64,000 nucleotides of DNA from Actinoplanes sp. NBC_00393 (GTDB taxonomy: Bacteria > Actinomycetota > Actinomycetes > Mycobacteriales > Micromonosporaceae). Every line of letters starts with the position of its first letter. Within the stretch, counting starts at the first letter, position 1. Under the pieces are notes generated by a model. It made no database searches and was not told the DNA's origin. It saw only the letters and a program-made list of their open reading frames with translations. A program made the translations under genes and the position numbers. Below are positions 18,186-26,333 of this stretch, piece after piece. Where the stretch lies: positions 6,590,501 to 6,654,500 of the forward strand of contig NZ_CP107942.1 in the NCBI RefSeq assembly GCF_036053395.1, in the 5' to 3' direction.

Positions 18186-18476
18186 AGAGATCCCTCACCT
18201 AAACGGAATGGAAGAGTGAGCCGGAAAGACAAGCGTTTCCGGCGCTGCCCCACTATGCCCACTTCGAACGGGCGCGCCACGGAGATCCGCGACGACATTC
18301 TTAAGTTCCCGCGTTCGAGCGAAAACGAGGACGCACCCGAATCTTTCGCGTAATGGAGCGTCATTGCGCTGCCGGAAAGGCTGGTGGTCCGCGACGGTGA
18401 GGAAGCGCACGTTGCAGGGCGTCTAGCTGCGAGAAAGGGTTGTTGTGCGTCCTGCACAGCAACTGGAAGGCGACCC

Positions 18477-19823
18477 ATGCCCCTGCGTCCCGGAGCCCGG
18501 GCCTGGGCCGTGTGGTCCGCCGGCCTCGCCGCGTACGTCATTGCCGTTCTGCACCGGACCTCGCTCGGGGTCGCGGGGCTGGACGCGCAGGTGCGGTTCG
18601 ACGTCGGGGCGAGTGCGCTCGCCAGCTTCGCCGTGTTGCAGCTCGTGGTCTACGCCGGGCTGCAGATTCCGGTCGGGCTGCTGCTGGACCGGTTCGGGTC
18701 GCTGCGGCTGGTGTTCGCCGGCGCCCTGGTGATGGCGACCGGGCAGACCCTCATGGCGTTCACCGACGACGTGGGCGGCGCTGTCCTGGCGCGGGTGCTG
18801 GTCGGCGCCGGCGACGCGATGACCTTCATCAGCGTGTTGCGCCTGGTGCCGCACTGGTTCCCCGGCAAGCGGGTGCCGGTCGTGACCCAGCTGACCGGGA
18901 TCGTCGGCCAGATCGGGCAGGTGCTGTCGGCCGTACCGTTGGCGGCTCTTCTTGCCGGGCCCGGCTGGACCACCGCGTTCCTCGGCGCCGCCGCTGCGGG
19001 CGTGTTCGTGGCGATCGTCGCGCTCGTCGCCATGCACGACACCCCGCACACCCGGATCAACACCGGCCAGGCGGTCTCCTGGCAGCGCCTCGGCGCCGAT
19101 CTGGGCAGCGCGTGGCGGCATCCGGGCACCAGGCTCGGTCTCTGGACGCATTTCACCACCCAGTTCACCGGTACGGTCTTCGCGCTCATGTGGGGCATTC
19201 CGTTCCTGATCGCCGGCGAGGGCCTGAGCCGGGGCGCTGCGAGCGCGCTGCTGATCCTGTTCGTGCTGACCGGCATGGCGTCCGGCCCTGTGCTCGGGCT
19301 GCTGACCCAGCGTTACCCGCTGCGCCGGTCGTTGCTGGTGCTCGGCATCGTGGCCTTCAACATGGGCGCGTGGGCTGCGGTCATCGCCTGGCCGGGGCAC
19401 GCGCCGATGCCCCTGCTGGTGGTTCTCGTGCTGGCGCTCGGGCTGGGCGGGCCGGGTTCGATGATCGGGTTCGACTATGCGCGTACGTTCAATCCGCCCA
19501 GCCGTCTCGGCACCGCGACCGGCGTGGTGAACGTCGGCGGTTTCGTGGCCTCGCTGCTGACCATCGAATTGATCGGCCTGATTCTCGATGCCCGAACCGG
19601 CGGTAGTGCGGACTATCACATCTCGGACTTCCGGGTCGCGATGTCGGTGCAGTTCCTCGTCGCCGCGGTCGGTGTGCTGGGGATTCTGCGGACCCGCAAG
19701 CTCGCCCGGCGAAAGCTGGAAGAGGAGGAGGGCGTGGTCATCCGCCCGCTGCGGGTCGCCTTGGCGGAACGACGGGGTTTAGCGCTGGAGCGTGCGGTAA
19801 AGGCGAAAAACTGGCGCGACTGA
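18477..19823 (+). CDS. Major facilitator superfamily transporter
   Basis: A 448-residue inner-membrane transporter with 12 hydrophobic segments. The family motif A-like loop is GLLLDRFGSLRLVF between helices 2 and 3. GAGDAMTFISVLRLVPHWFPGKR is typical of the nitrate/oligosaccharide-type MFS proteins. The C-terminal cytoplasmic tail is charged (RTRKLARRKLEEEEG). ATG 18477 is chosen because GGAAGG lies 7 nt upstream; the frame also runs back to 18384. The substrate is unknown. Confidence 0.8.
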   Translation: MPLRPGARAWAVWSAGLAAYVIAVLHRTSLGVAGLDAQVRFDVGASALASFAVLQLVVYAGLQIPVGLLLDRFGSLRLVFAGALVMATGQTLMAFTDDVGGAVLARVLVGAGDAMTFISVLRLVPHWFPGKRVPVVTQLTGIVGQIGQVLSAVPLAALLAGPGWTTAFLGAAAAGVFVAIVALVAMHDTPHTRINTGQAVSWQRLGADLGSAWRHPGTRLGLWTHFTTQFTGTVFALMWGIPFLIAGEGLSRGAASALLILFVLTGMASGPVLGLLTQRYPLRRSLLVLGIVAFNMGAWAAVIAWPGHAPMPLLVVLVLALGLGGPGSMIGFDYARTFNPPSRLGTATGVVNVGGFVASLLTIELIGLILDARTGGSADYHISDFRVAMSVQFLVAAVGVLGILRTRKLARRKLEEEEGVVIRPLRVALAERRGLALERAVKAKNWRD

Positions 19824-19833
19824 AAGGGGGCCC

Positions 19834-20547
19834 ATGACTGACCACGCGCAACCCCGGTTCTGGTCCGGCATCGACATTCCGAAGACCCTCGCCGGCACCT
19901 TGGCAGCCGTCTCCGCGGCGGTGGCCGGCTCGTTCCTCGGGATCGCCGGCACGCTGATCGGCGCCGCCGTGGTGAGCCTGATCAGTTCGATCGGCACCGA
20001 GCTCTACCACCGGTCCATCGACCGCGGGGCGAAGAGGCTGCAGTCCGCGTTCGTGACCGCACCGGCCGCGGTGGGCACGCCCGAGGTGGCGGCCACGCAC
20101 GAGCCGCCGTCCTCGTCGGAGAGCCCGAGGAAGATCCATTGGAAGCGGGTCGGCATGGTGGCGGCCGCGCTGTTCGTGCTCGGGCTCGGCACGCTGACCG
20201 CGATCGAGCTGGTCGCCGGCCGGTCGGCGGCGGACGCCCTGAGCGGGCGGGGCGGCGACAGCCCGCCGAGCCTGTTCAACACCTCGAACACCAGCGACAG
20301 CAGCGACGAGGACGCCGAGCAGACCGACTCCGGCGAGCCCAGCGCACCGGCCACCGAGCCGACCGGGGAGACAGGCGAGACCAGCACCGAGCCGGCCGAC
20401 CCGCCGGCATCTCCCGCACCGGCCGGGGAGCCGCAGACCACCACCGAGCCGCAGCCGGAGACCACGACCGCGCCGGAGGAGAATCAGACCGGCGTGGAGG
20501 GGCAGCAGCCCGCGCAGGAACTTCCCGAGCAGCAGGAAGGTTCTTGA
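19834..20547 (+). CDS. Membrane protein with acidic Pro/Thr-rich tail, unknown function
   Basis: 237 residues. A hydrophobic N-terminal half (AGTLAAVSAAVAGSFLGIAG, LIGAAVVSLISSIG) is followed by a cytoplasmic-looking segment, a further membrane helix at about 107-127 (VGMVAAALFVLGLGTLTAIE), and a low-complexity C-terminus of about 100 residues rich in Glu, Pro and Thr ending PEQQEGS. The tail is probably outside the cell and disordered, reaching into the wall. No family is recognised. It lies 10 bp after the MFS stop and 2 bp before the next gene, so it is probably in the same operon. Confidence 0.7.
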   Translation: MTDHAQPRFWSGIDIPKTLAGTLAAVSAAVAGSFLGIAGTLIGAAVVSLISSIGTELYHRSIDRGAKRLQSAFVTAPAAVGTPEVAATHEPPSSSESPRKIHWKRVGMVAAALFVLGLGTLTAIELVAGRSAADALSGRGGDSPPSLFNTSNTSDSSDEDAEQTDSGEPSAPATEPTGETGETSTEPADPPASPAPAGEPQTTTEPQPETTTAPEENQTGVEGQQPAQELPEQQEGS

Positions 20548-20549
20548 TC

Positions 20550-21050
20550 ATGGACGCGAAAGACATCCTCGGCGAGGCGCACGGTCGCCTGCCTGAGTTG
20601 GTGGAGACCGCCGTGCAGGGGCTCCGCCCGGATCAGCTCCGCTGGGCCCCGGCGCCGGGCGCCAATCCGATCGGCTGGCTCGTCTGGCATCTCACCCGGG
20701 TGCAGGACAGCCACGTCGCCGAGCTCCTGGACGCCGAGCAGGTCTACCTGACCGGCGACTGGGCGCCCCGCTTCGGCCTGAAGCCGGACCCGTCGGACAC
20801 CGGGTACGGGCATGACGCGTCGCAGGTGGCGGCCGTCGCACCGGAGAGCGTCGAGGCGCTGACCGGCTACTACCGGGCCGTGCACGAGCGTACGGCGGAA
20901 TTCCTGCGCGGCCTGACCGCCGCGGACCTGGACCGGGTAGTGGACCGTGCCTGGGATCCGCCGGTGACCCTGGGCGTCCGCCTGGTCAGCGTGATCGACG
21001 ACGACGCCCAGCACGCCGGGCAGGCCGCCTACGTGCGCGGCCTGCTCTAG
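20550..21050 (+). CDS. DinB-like / DUF664 protein
   Basis: 166 residues, four-helix-bundle DinB/MST superfamily. Metal-ligand histidines are likely in WLVWHLTRVQDSH and the C-terminal DDDAQHAGQAAYVRG, the characteristic last helix. DUF664 members in actinobacteria are often mycothiol-dependent enzymes, so a thiol-transferase or detoxification role is possible but unproven. ATG 20550 follows the previous stop closely with AGGAAGG upstream. It is convergent with the histidine kinase gene ending at 21059. Confidence 0.8.
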   Translation: MDAKDILGEAHGRLPELVETAVQGLRPDQLRWAPAPGANPIGWLVWHLTRVQDSHVAELLDAEQVYLTGDWAPRFGLKPDPSDTGYGHDASQVAAVAPESVEALTGYYRAVHERTAEFLRGLTAADLDRVVDRAWDPPVTLGVRLVSVIDDDAQHAGQAAYVRGLL

Positions 21051-21058
21051 GCGCCCAT

Positions 21059-22525
21059 TCAGGCCGAGGGCGGCTCGCTGACCGGCAGCCGCACCAGGAA
21101 CTTCGTGTCGCCGGGCTGGGACTGCACGGTGATGTCACCGCCGTGACCGTTGACGACGATCCGGTACGAGATGTCGAGTCCCAACCCGGTGCCCTCCCCC
21201 ACCGGTTTCGTGGTGAAGAACGGCTCGAAGACCCGTTTGCGCACCTCCGGAGGCATGCCCGGCCCGGTGTCCCCGACCGACACCACGACGTGGTCGTCCT
21301 CGCGGTAGGTGCGGATCGTCAGGGTGCCGGAGCCGGCCATCGCCTGGACCGCGTTGTCGATCAGGTTGGTCCACACCTGGTTCAGCTCGGCCGGGTGGGC
21401 CGGGACCTGCGGCAGCGTACGGTCGTAGTCCTTGACCAACCGGATGTCCTGGCCGATCTTGTGGGCCAGCATGACCAGGGTGCTGTCCAGGCCGGGGTGC
21501 ACGTCGATCCACTGGTGGGCGGCCCGGTCCAGATGCGAGTACCGCTTGGCGGCCAGCACCAGCGACGACACCCGCCCGGTGGCGTCCTCGATGTCGCTCA
21601 TCAGCTGTTCGGTCTCCAGCGCGTACCCGATCCAGTGGATGGCCTGGTCGAGCAGCTCCGGTGAGGCCAGCCGGGCCTCGATCTGGGAGAGACACTCGGT
21701 GTCGATGTTGCCCTGGGCGAAGACCGGGGCGACGTCCCAGGCGCCGGTGATGCCGTGCTCGTCCATCCACTCGCCGAGCTCGTCCTCCAGGTCGGCGATC
21801 TGCAGGGCGGTCAGCGCGGGCGCCTTCGCGGCGCGCTCGATGACCTCCTCCTGGAGGTTGAGCAGGGCGGTGAGCCGATCCGGGGCGACCTTGCCGGCGG
21901 CGAGCTTGCCGAGTTTCATCCGCATCGCGGCGACCCGCTCACGCAGCGCGCCGGTGGCCCGGGAGGCGGCGGCCGCCGGGTTGTTCAGCTCGTGCATCAG
22001 GCCGGCGGAGAGCGCGCCGAGCGCGGCCAGCCGCTGCCGTTCGCCGATCGCCGCCTGCATGCTGCGCTGCCCCAGGGTCAGGCCCTCCAGCAGGTGGATG
22101 GCCATCGGGAACCACTCGCGCATCAGCCGGCCGAAGTCAGCGGCCGACAGCATGAAGAACTCGCTGTCGGAGAGCGCCCGCATCGAGGCCATGTACTTGC
22201 GGGGGACGCCGTCGTCCTTCAGGTACGCGTTGGTCGCGCCCATGTAGACGCCGCGCTGCTCGGTGCGGGTCGTGGTGACGTCGTCCGGCCCGACCCGGCG
22301 GATCAGTGAGATCGTGCCGCTGAGCAGCACGAAGAACGCTTCGGCCGGATCGCCCTCGCGGATCACCAGCCCACCGGCCGGCACCCGCATGGTGCAGCCG
22401 TGCTCGGCGATCCAGATCAGCTGCTCGTCGGTCAGCTTCTCGAACAGGAACAGGGTCTTCAGCTCGGCCGGGGTGAGCCGGCCGGGCTCACACGGTTCCA
22501 GCCGGATCTCTTCGGTGTCGGACAT
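21059..22525 (-). CDS. Sensor histidine kinase with cNMP-binding-like domain
   Basis: A 488-residue cytoplasmic kinase without membrane segments. The N-terminal Crp/cNMP-binding-like fold (about 25-150) has LFLFEKLTDEQLIWIAEHG, IREGDPAEAFFVLLSGTISL; the usual phosphate-binding arginine motif is not evident, so the ligand may not be a cyclic nucleotide. The H-box is ALSAGLMHELNNPAAAA. The HATPase has the N-box NLIDNAVQAM, G1 DTGPGMP and G2 GEGTGLGLDIS. It is the third gene of a leftward operon, 3 bp after the receiver-flavoprotein gene, whose receiver is its probable phosphorylation target. Confidence 0.88.
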   Translation of the reverse strand: MSDTEEIRLEPCEPGRLTPAELKTLFLFEKLTDEQLIWIAEHGCTMRVPAGGLVIREGDPAEAFFVLLSGTISLIRRVGPDDVTTTRTEQRGVYMGATNAYLKDDGVPRKYMASMRALSDSEFFMLSAADFGRLMREWFPMAIHLLEGLTLGQRSMQAAIGERQRLAALGALSAGLMHELNNPAAAASRATGALRERVAAMRMKLGKLAAGKVAPDRLTALLNLQEEVIERAAKAPALTALQIADLEDELGEWMDEHGITGAWDVAPVFAQGNIDTECLSQIEARLASPELLDQAIHWIGYALETEQLMSDIEDATGRVSSLVLAAKRYSHLDRAAHQWIDVHPGLDSTLVMLAHKIGQDIRLVKDYDRTLPQVPAHPAELNQVWTNLIDNAVQAMAGSGTLTIRTYREDDHVVVSVGDTGPGMPPEVRKRVFEPFFTTKPVGEGTGLGLDISYRIVVNGHGGDITVQSQPGDTKFLVRLPVSEPPSA

Positions 22526-22528
22526 GGG

Positions 22529-24187
22529 CTACTGCGCCTCCAGGTAACGATGCACCAGCGCGACGGCCATCGCGCCCTCGCCGACCGCCGAGGCCACCCG
22601 CTTGATCGAGTTGGCCCGGACGTCGCCGGCCGCGAAGATGCCGGGAACACTGCTCTCCAGATAGAACGGATCGCGGTCCCGATCCCATCCCCGCGGCCGC
22701 TCACCACCCACGAGAAGATCCGATCCGGTACGCACGAAGCCCTTCCCGTCCCGCTGGACCGCATCACCCAGCCAGTCGGTCCGCGGCTCGGCGCCGATGA
22801 AGACGAAGAGGTATCCGCACTCGACGGTGGCCTTCGTCCCGTCCTTGCTGTCGCAGATGGTGATCGCCTGCAGGTGCCCGTCGCCCTGCGCCCCGATCAC
22901 CTCGCACCTGGTCCGCACCTCGATGTTCGGCACCTGTGCCAGCTGCTGGATCAGGTAGTACGACATGGACGCCTCGAGGGAGTCGCCGCGGACCAGCAGG
23001 GTCACCCTCCGGGCGTACCGGGAGAAGAAGAGCGCCGCCTGCCCGGCCGAGTTGGCCCCGCCGACGATGTAGACGTCGCTGCCCTCGCAGGCCGGCCCCT
23101 CGGTCGCGGCCGAACCGTAGAAGACGCCCGAGCCGGTCAGGTCGGCGACGCCCTCGGCGAGCAGCGGGCGGTAGGAGACGCCGGTGGCCAGCAGGATGGC
23201 GTGCGCGGAGATCTCCCCGCCGTCGGCGAAGGTCAGCGTACGAGCGGACCCGTCCGTGCGCAGCCCGACCACCTCGCGGGTGTTGAGGGTCTCGGCCGCG
23301 AACTTGTCGGCCTGCCGCCGGGCCCGGTCGGTGAGCTGCGCGCCGGAGATCCCGTCCGGGAAGCCCAGATAGTTCTCGATCCGGGAGCTCTGCCCGGCCT
23401 GCCCGCCGACCGCCTGCCGCTCGATGAGCAGGGTCTTCAACCCTTCCGAGCCGCCGTAGACAGCGGCGCCCAGACCGGCCGGCCCGCCGCCCACGATGAT
23501 CAGGTCGTAGAAGTCGCGGCCCGGGTTGGTGGAGAGCCCGGCCGCCTCGGCGACCTCCTGCACGCTCGGCTGCGGCAGCGCCCGCCCGTCCGCGGTGACC
23601 ACCAGCGGAACCGCCTCCGGCCCGGCGCCGGCCGCCTCCAGCAGGCGGCGGCCCTCCTCCTCGTCGGCGCCGAAATACTTGTACGGCACCAGGTTGCGGG
23701 CCAGGAAGTCGCGGATCTGGAACGACGGCTCACTCCACCGGTGCCCGACCACCCGGATGTCCGGCAGCTCCTTGTCACCGGTCGCCTGCCAGGCGTCGAG
23801 CAGCGCGTCCAGCACCGGGTAGAGCTTCTCCTCCGGCGGGTCCCACGGCTTGAGCAGGTAGTGGTCGACGTCCACCACGTTGATCGCCTGGATGGCTGCG
23901 TCGGTGTCCGCGTACGCGGTGAGCAGCGCCCGCCGCGCGTGCGGGAACAGGTCCATCGCCTGCTCCAGGAACTCGATGCCGTTCATCTGCGGCATCCGGT
24001 AGTCGGCGAGGATCACCGCGACCCGCCCGCCGCGCAGCTTCAGCTCGCGCAGCGCTTCGAGCGCCTCGGCGGCCGAGGAAGCCCGAATGATCCGGTACCG
24101 GTCGCCGTAGTGGCGTCGCAGGTCACGCGCGATGGCGCGGGAGACGGACGGGTCGTCGTCGACCGTGAGGATCGCGGCTTGGCCCAT
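22529..24187 (-). CDS. Receiver domain fused to thioredoxin-reductase-like flavoprotein
   Basis: 552 residues in three parts. Residues about 1-125 are a CheY-like receiver with the acidic pair VDDDPS and phospho-acceptor VILADYRMP, plus LLTAYAD and LLKPW. Residues about 140-225 resemble a thioredoxin/glutaredoxin-type domain (IRVVGHRWSEPSFQIRDFLA) without a CxxC. Residues about 230-550 are the FAD/NADPH reductase, with FAD motifs LIIVGGGPAGLGAAVYGGSE, FAAGDVRANSIKRVASAVGEG and nucleotide motif VYIVGGANSAGQAA. The redox CxxC of thioredoxin reductase is replaced by SAATEG, so disulfide reduction is unlikely. It lies between NAD kinase and the kinase gene in one operon. Confidence 0.9.
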   Translation of the reverse strand: MGQAAILTVDDDPSVSRAIARDLRRHYGDRYRIIRASSAAEALEALRELKLRGGRVAVILADYRMPQMNGIEFLEQAMDLFPHARRALLTAYADTDAAIQAINVVDVDHYLLKPWDPPEEKLYPVLDALLDAWQATGDKELPDIRVVGHRWSEPSFQIRDFLARNLVPYKYFGADEEEGRRLLEAAGAGPEAVPLVVTADGRALPQPSVQEVAEAAGLSTNPGRDFYDLIIVGGGPAGLGAAVYGGSEGLKTLLIERQAVGGQAGQSSRIENYLGFPDGISGAQLTDRARRQADKFAAETLNTREVVGLRTDGSARTLTFADGGEISAHAILLATGVSYRPLLAEGVADLTGSGVFYGSAATEGPACEGSDVYIVGGANSAGQAALFFSRYARRVTLLVRGDSLEASMSYYLIQQLAQVPNIEVRTRCEVIGAQGDGHLQAITICDSKDGTKATVECGYLFVFIGAEPRTDWLGDAVQRDGKGFVRTGSDLLVGGERPRGWDRDRDPFYLESSVPGIFAAGDVRANSIKRVASAVGEGAMAVALVHRYLEAQ

Positions 24188-24199
24188 GGGTCGTAGTCC

Positions 24200-25342
24200 T
24201 CAGCTCTCGTATTCGGGATGGCGTTCGAGGTATCCGGCGACGAAGGGGCAGGTGGCGACCACCGGGGTGGCTCGCGAGCGGGCGTCGGACAGGGCCGCGG
24301 CGGCCAGCCGCCCGGCCAGCCCGCGGCCGGCGAAGGCCTGGTCGACCTCGGTGTGCAGCAGCTCGATCCGGTCGCCGTGACGCCGGTAGTGCAGCACCCC
24401 GGCGACCTCGCCGCCGAGCAGGATCTCGTAACGCTGCTGCTCGAAGCTGTCCACCACGACGGCGTCGGCGGCGCTGCCCGTACCGACCTGGGCGCTGCCC
24501 TCGACCCGCAGCTTGCGGCGGGCCCGCTCGTAGAACGAGGTCCGCCCGAACCGGATCACCTGGGCCGCGCCGGGCAGCGGCTCGATCTGCAGGCAGGCGC
24601 CCGGCTCGGCGTAGCCCTCGATGATGCCGTCCACCTCGATCGCCAGCCGGCCGCTGGTCGGCAGCACCTCCAGGGCCAGGTGCTCGGAGGTGTCCAGCAC
24701 CAGGGACCGGTTGAACGACGAGTGGGCGGCCGCGGCGCTGACGATCAGGCCCTGCACGTTCGGCGAGACGATCGGGCCGCCCGCCGAGAAGCTGTACGCC
24801 GTCGACCCGGTCGGCGTGGAGACGATCACCGCGTCCGCGGCGTAGTTGACGAAGCTGCTGCCCTCGACCCGGATGCCGACCGCGGCGAGGCCCTCCCCCG
24901 GCACGCGGACCAGCGCGATGTCGTTGAACGCGGTCACCGCACGGCCGTCCGGCAGCGTGGTCCGCACCGCGGTACGCGACTCGACCGTGTACCGGTGGTC
25001 GTCGATCGCGGAGAGCGACTCCCCGAGATCCGGCAGATCCACCTCGGCGAGGAACCCGAGCCGGCCCACGTTGACCCCGAGCACCGGCGTCTTGCGGCCC
25101 TCGACCAGCCGCATCGTGCGCAGCATGGTGCCGTCGCCGCCGAGGCTGACCAGCAGCCCGGACCGCTCGACCAGCTCCTCCGATGTCACCGGGACCGCGT
25201 CGCTGGCGATCCGGTCGATCTCGTCGGGCAGGCCGAGCACCGTGGCGCCCCGCTCGGCTGCCCAGCTCACGATGGCGTCGACCGCCGAACCGCAGTCCCG
25301 GCGCGGATGCAGCACGAGACCGACGACCTTCACCAAACCCAT
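24200..25342 (-). CDS. nadK: NAD kinase fused to C-terminal GNAT (YjdJ-type) domain
   Basis: Phosphorylates NAD to NADP. The kinase part (about 1-290) has VSLGGDGTMLRTMR (GGDGT at 68-72), GVNVGRLGFLAE, AFNDIALVR, and STPTGSTAYSFSAGGPIVSP. The last 85 residues are an added domain of the GCN5-related CG type (PF14542-like), with GVLHYRRHGDRIELLHTEV, GRGLAGRLAAAAL and the ending CPFVAGYLERHPEYES. NAD kinases are normally about 290-300 residues, so this is a fusion. ATG 25342 is preferred over the upstream frame start at 25372 because the kinase fold begins at MGLVKVVGLV. First gene of the leftward operon with the flavoprotein and kinase; divergent from a phosphotransferase 29 bp away. Confidence 0.9.
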   Translation of the reverse strand: MGLVKVVGLVLHPRRDCGSAVDAIVSWAAERGATVLGLPDEIDRIASDAVPVTSEELVERSGLLVSLGGDGTMLRTMRLVEGRKTPVLGVNVGRLGFLAEVDLPDLGESLSAIDDHRYTVESRTAVRTTLPDGRAVTAFNDIALVRVPGEGLAAVGIRVEGSSFVNYAADAVIVSTPTGSTAYSFSAGGPIVSPNVQGLIVSAAAAHSSFNRSLVLDTSEHLALEVLPTSGRLAIEVDGIIEGYAEPGACLQIEPLPGAAQVIRFGRTSFYERARRKLRVEGSAQVGTGSAADAVVVDSFEQQRYEILLGGEVAGVLHYRRHGDRIELLHTEVDQAFAGRGLAGRLAAAALSDARSRATPVVATCPFVAGYLERHPEYES

Positions 25343-25371
25343 GGCTTGCAGCCTTGCACGCCGAGCGTTCA

Positions 25372-26322
25372 ATGTCTGCTGTGCGTAGCCCCACTCAACT
25401 CACACTTGAGCTCGCTGATCTCGCCGCGCTGGTCCGCGACGGTCTCGGCGCCGACGTCACAGACGGTTCCGAACTCACCGGCGGCGGGTTCGCCACGGTC
25501 TGGCAGGCCACGCTGCGCGATGGCCGCCGGGTGGTGGTCAAGGTGGGCCCACCGGAGTCGGCTCCATTGTTGGAGTACGAGAAAAGCCTGCTCCCGGCCG
25601 AGGCGGAGTACTTCCAGCTGGTCCGTTCGCATGCTCCGGGCGTACCGGTTCCGGAGGTCCTGGCCACCGGGCCGAACTGGCTGATCACCAGCCACCTGCC
25701 CGGCCGCGCCCTCACCGAGGGCGACTCCTCCACCGCGCGCCGGCAGCTCGGCGCGGCCATCGCCAAAGTCCACACCATCACCGGTACGCACTTCGGCTAC
25801 ACCGGCGACCGCCCGGCCGGAGCCGACTGGCCCACCGCCTTCGCCGCGATGATCGACTCGCTGCGAGCCGACGCCGCACGCTGGCAGGTCCCGCTGCCCC
25901 CGCTGGACGGCGTGGTCGACCGGCACCGCGACCTGCTCGCCACGGTGACCCGCCCCGCGCTGCTGCACTTCGACCTCTGGGACGGCAACGTGCTGGTCGG
26001 CCCGGACGGCGCCCTGAGCGGCCTGGTCGACGGCGAGCGCTACCTGTACGGCGACCCGCTGCTGGACCTGGTCTCGCCCGCCCTGTTCCGCCGGATCGAG
26101 GACGAGGACGACCACCCCTTCCTGGCCGGATACCGCCCCGGCACGCTGGACCGGGCCGCCCGGACCCGCCTCACCCTGTACCGCATTCACCTCTATGTCC
26201 TGATGCTGGCCGAGGGTCCGAGCCGGGGCATTCCGGCCGCCGACGGACGCCACGCCTTCGTCACCAACCTGCTCACCGCCGAATTGGACGCCCTCGACGA
26301 CGATCGAAGTCCGAACCGCTAG
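25372..26322 (+). CDS. Aminoglycoside phosphotransferase-fold kinase
   Basis: A 316-residue small-molecule kinase. The ATP-binding lobe has GGGFATVWQATLRDGRRVVVKVG. The catalytic loop is LLHFDLWDGNVLV (HxDxxxxN) and the metal site is GLVDGERYLYGDPLLD. It resembles uncharacterised APH-fold enzymes more than known resistance kinases; the substrate is unknown. The start at ATG 25372 lies only 29 bp from the divergent nadK start, so the two promoters must overlap. Confidence 0.8.
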   Translation: MSAVRSPTQLTLELADLAALVRDGLGADVTDGSELTGGGFATVWQATLRDGRRVVVKVGPPESAPLLEYEKSLLPAEAEYFQLVRSHAPGVPVPEVLATGPNWLITSHLPGRALTEGDSSTARRQLGAAIAKVHTITGTHFGYTGDRPAGADWPTAFAAMIDSLRADAARWQVPLPPLDGVVDRHRDLLATVTRPALLHFDLWDGNVLVGPDGALSGLVDGERYLYGDPLLDLVSPALFRRIEDEDDHPFLAGYRPGTLDRAARTRLTLYRIHLYVLMLAEGPSRGIPAADGRHAFVTNLLTAELDALDDDRSPNR

Positions 26323-26333
26323 GCTTCCGCGCC

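Noticed and set aside
22400..24196. A 598-residue plus-strand frame opposite the flavoprotein
   Set aside because: Arg/Gly/Pro-rich composition without domains; the minus strand has clear receiver and FAD motifs.
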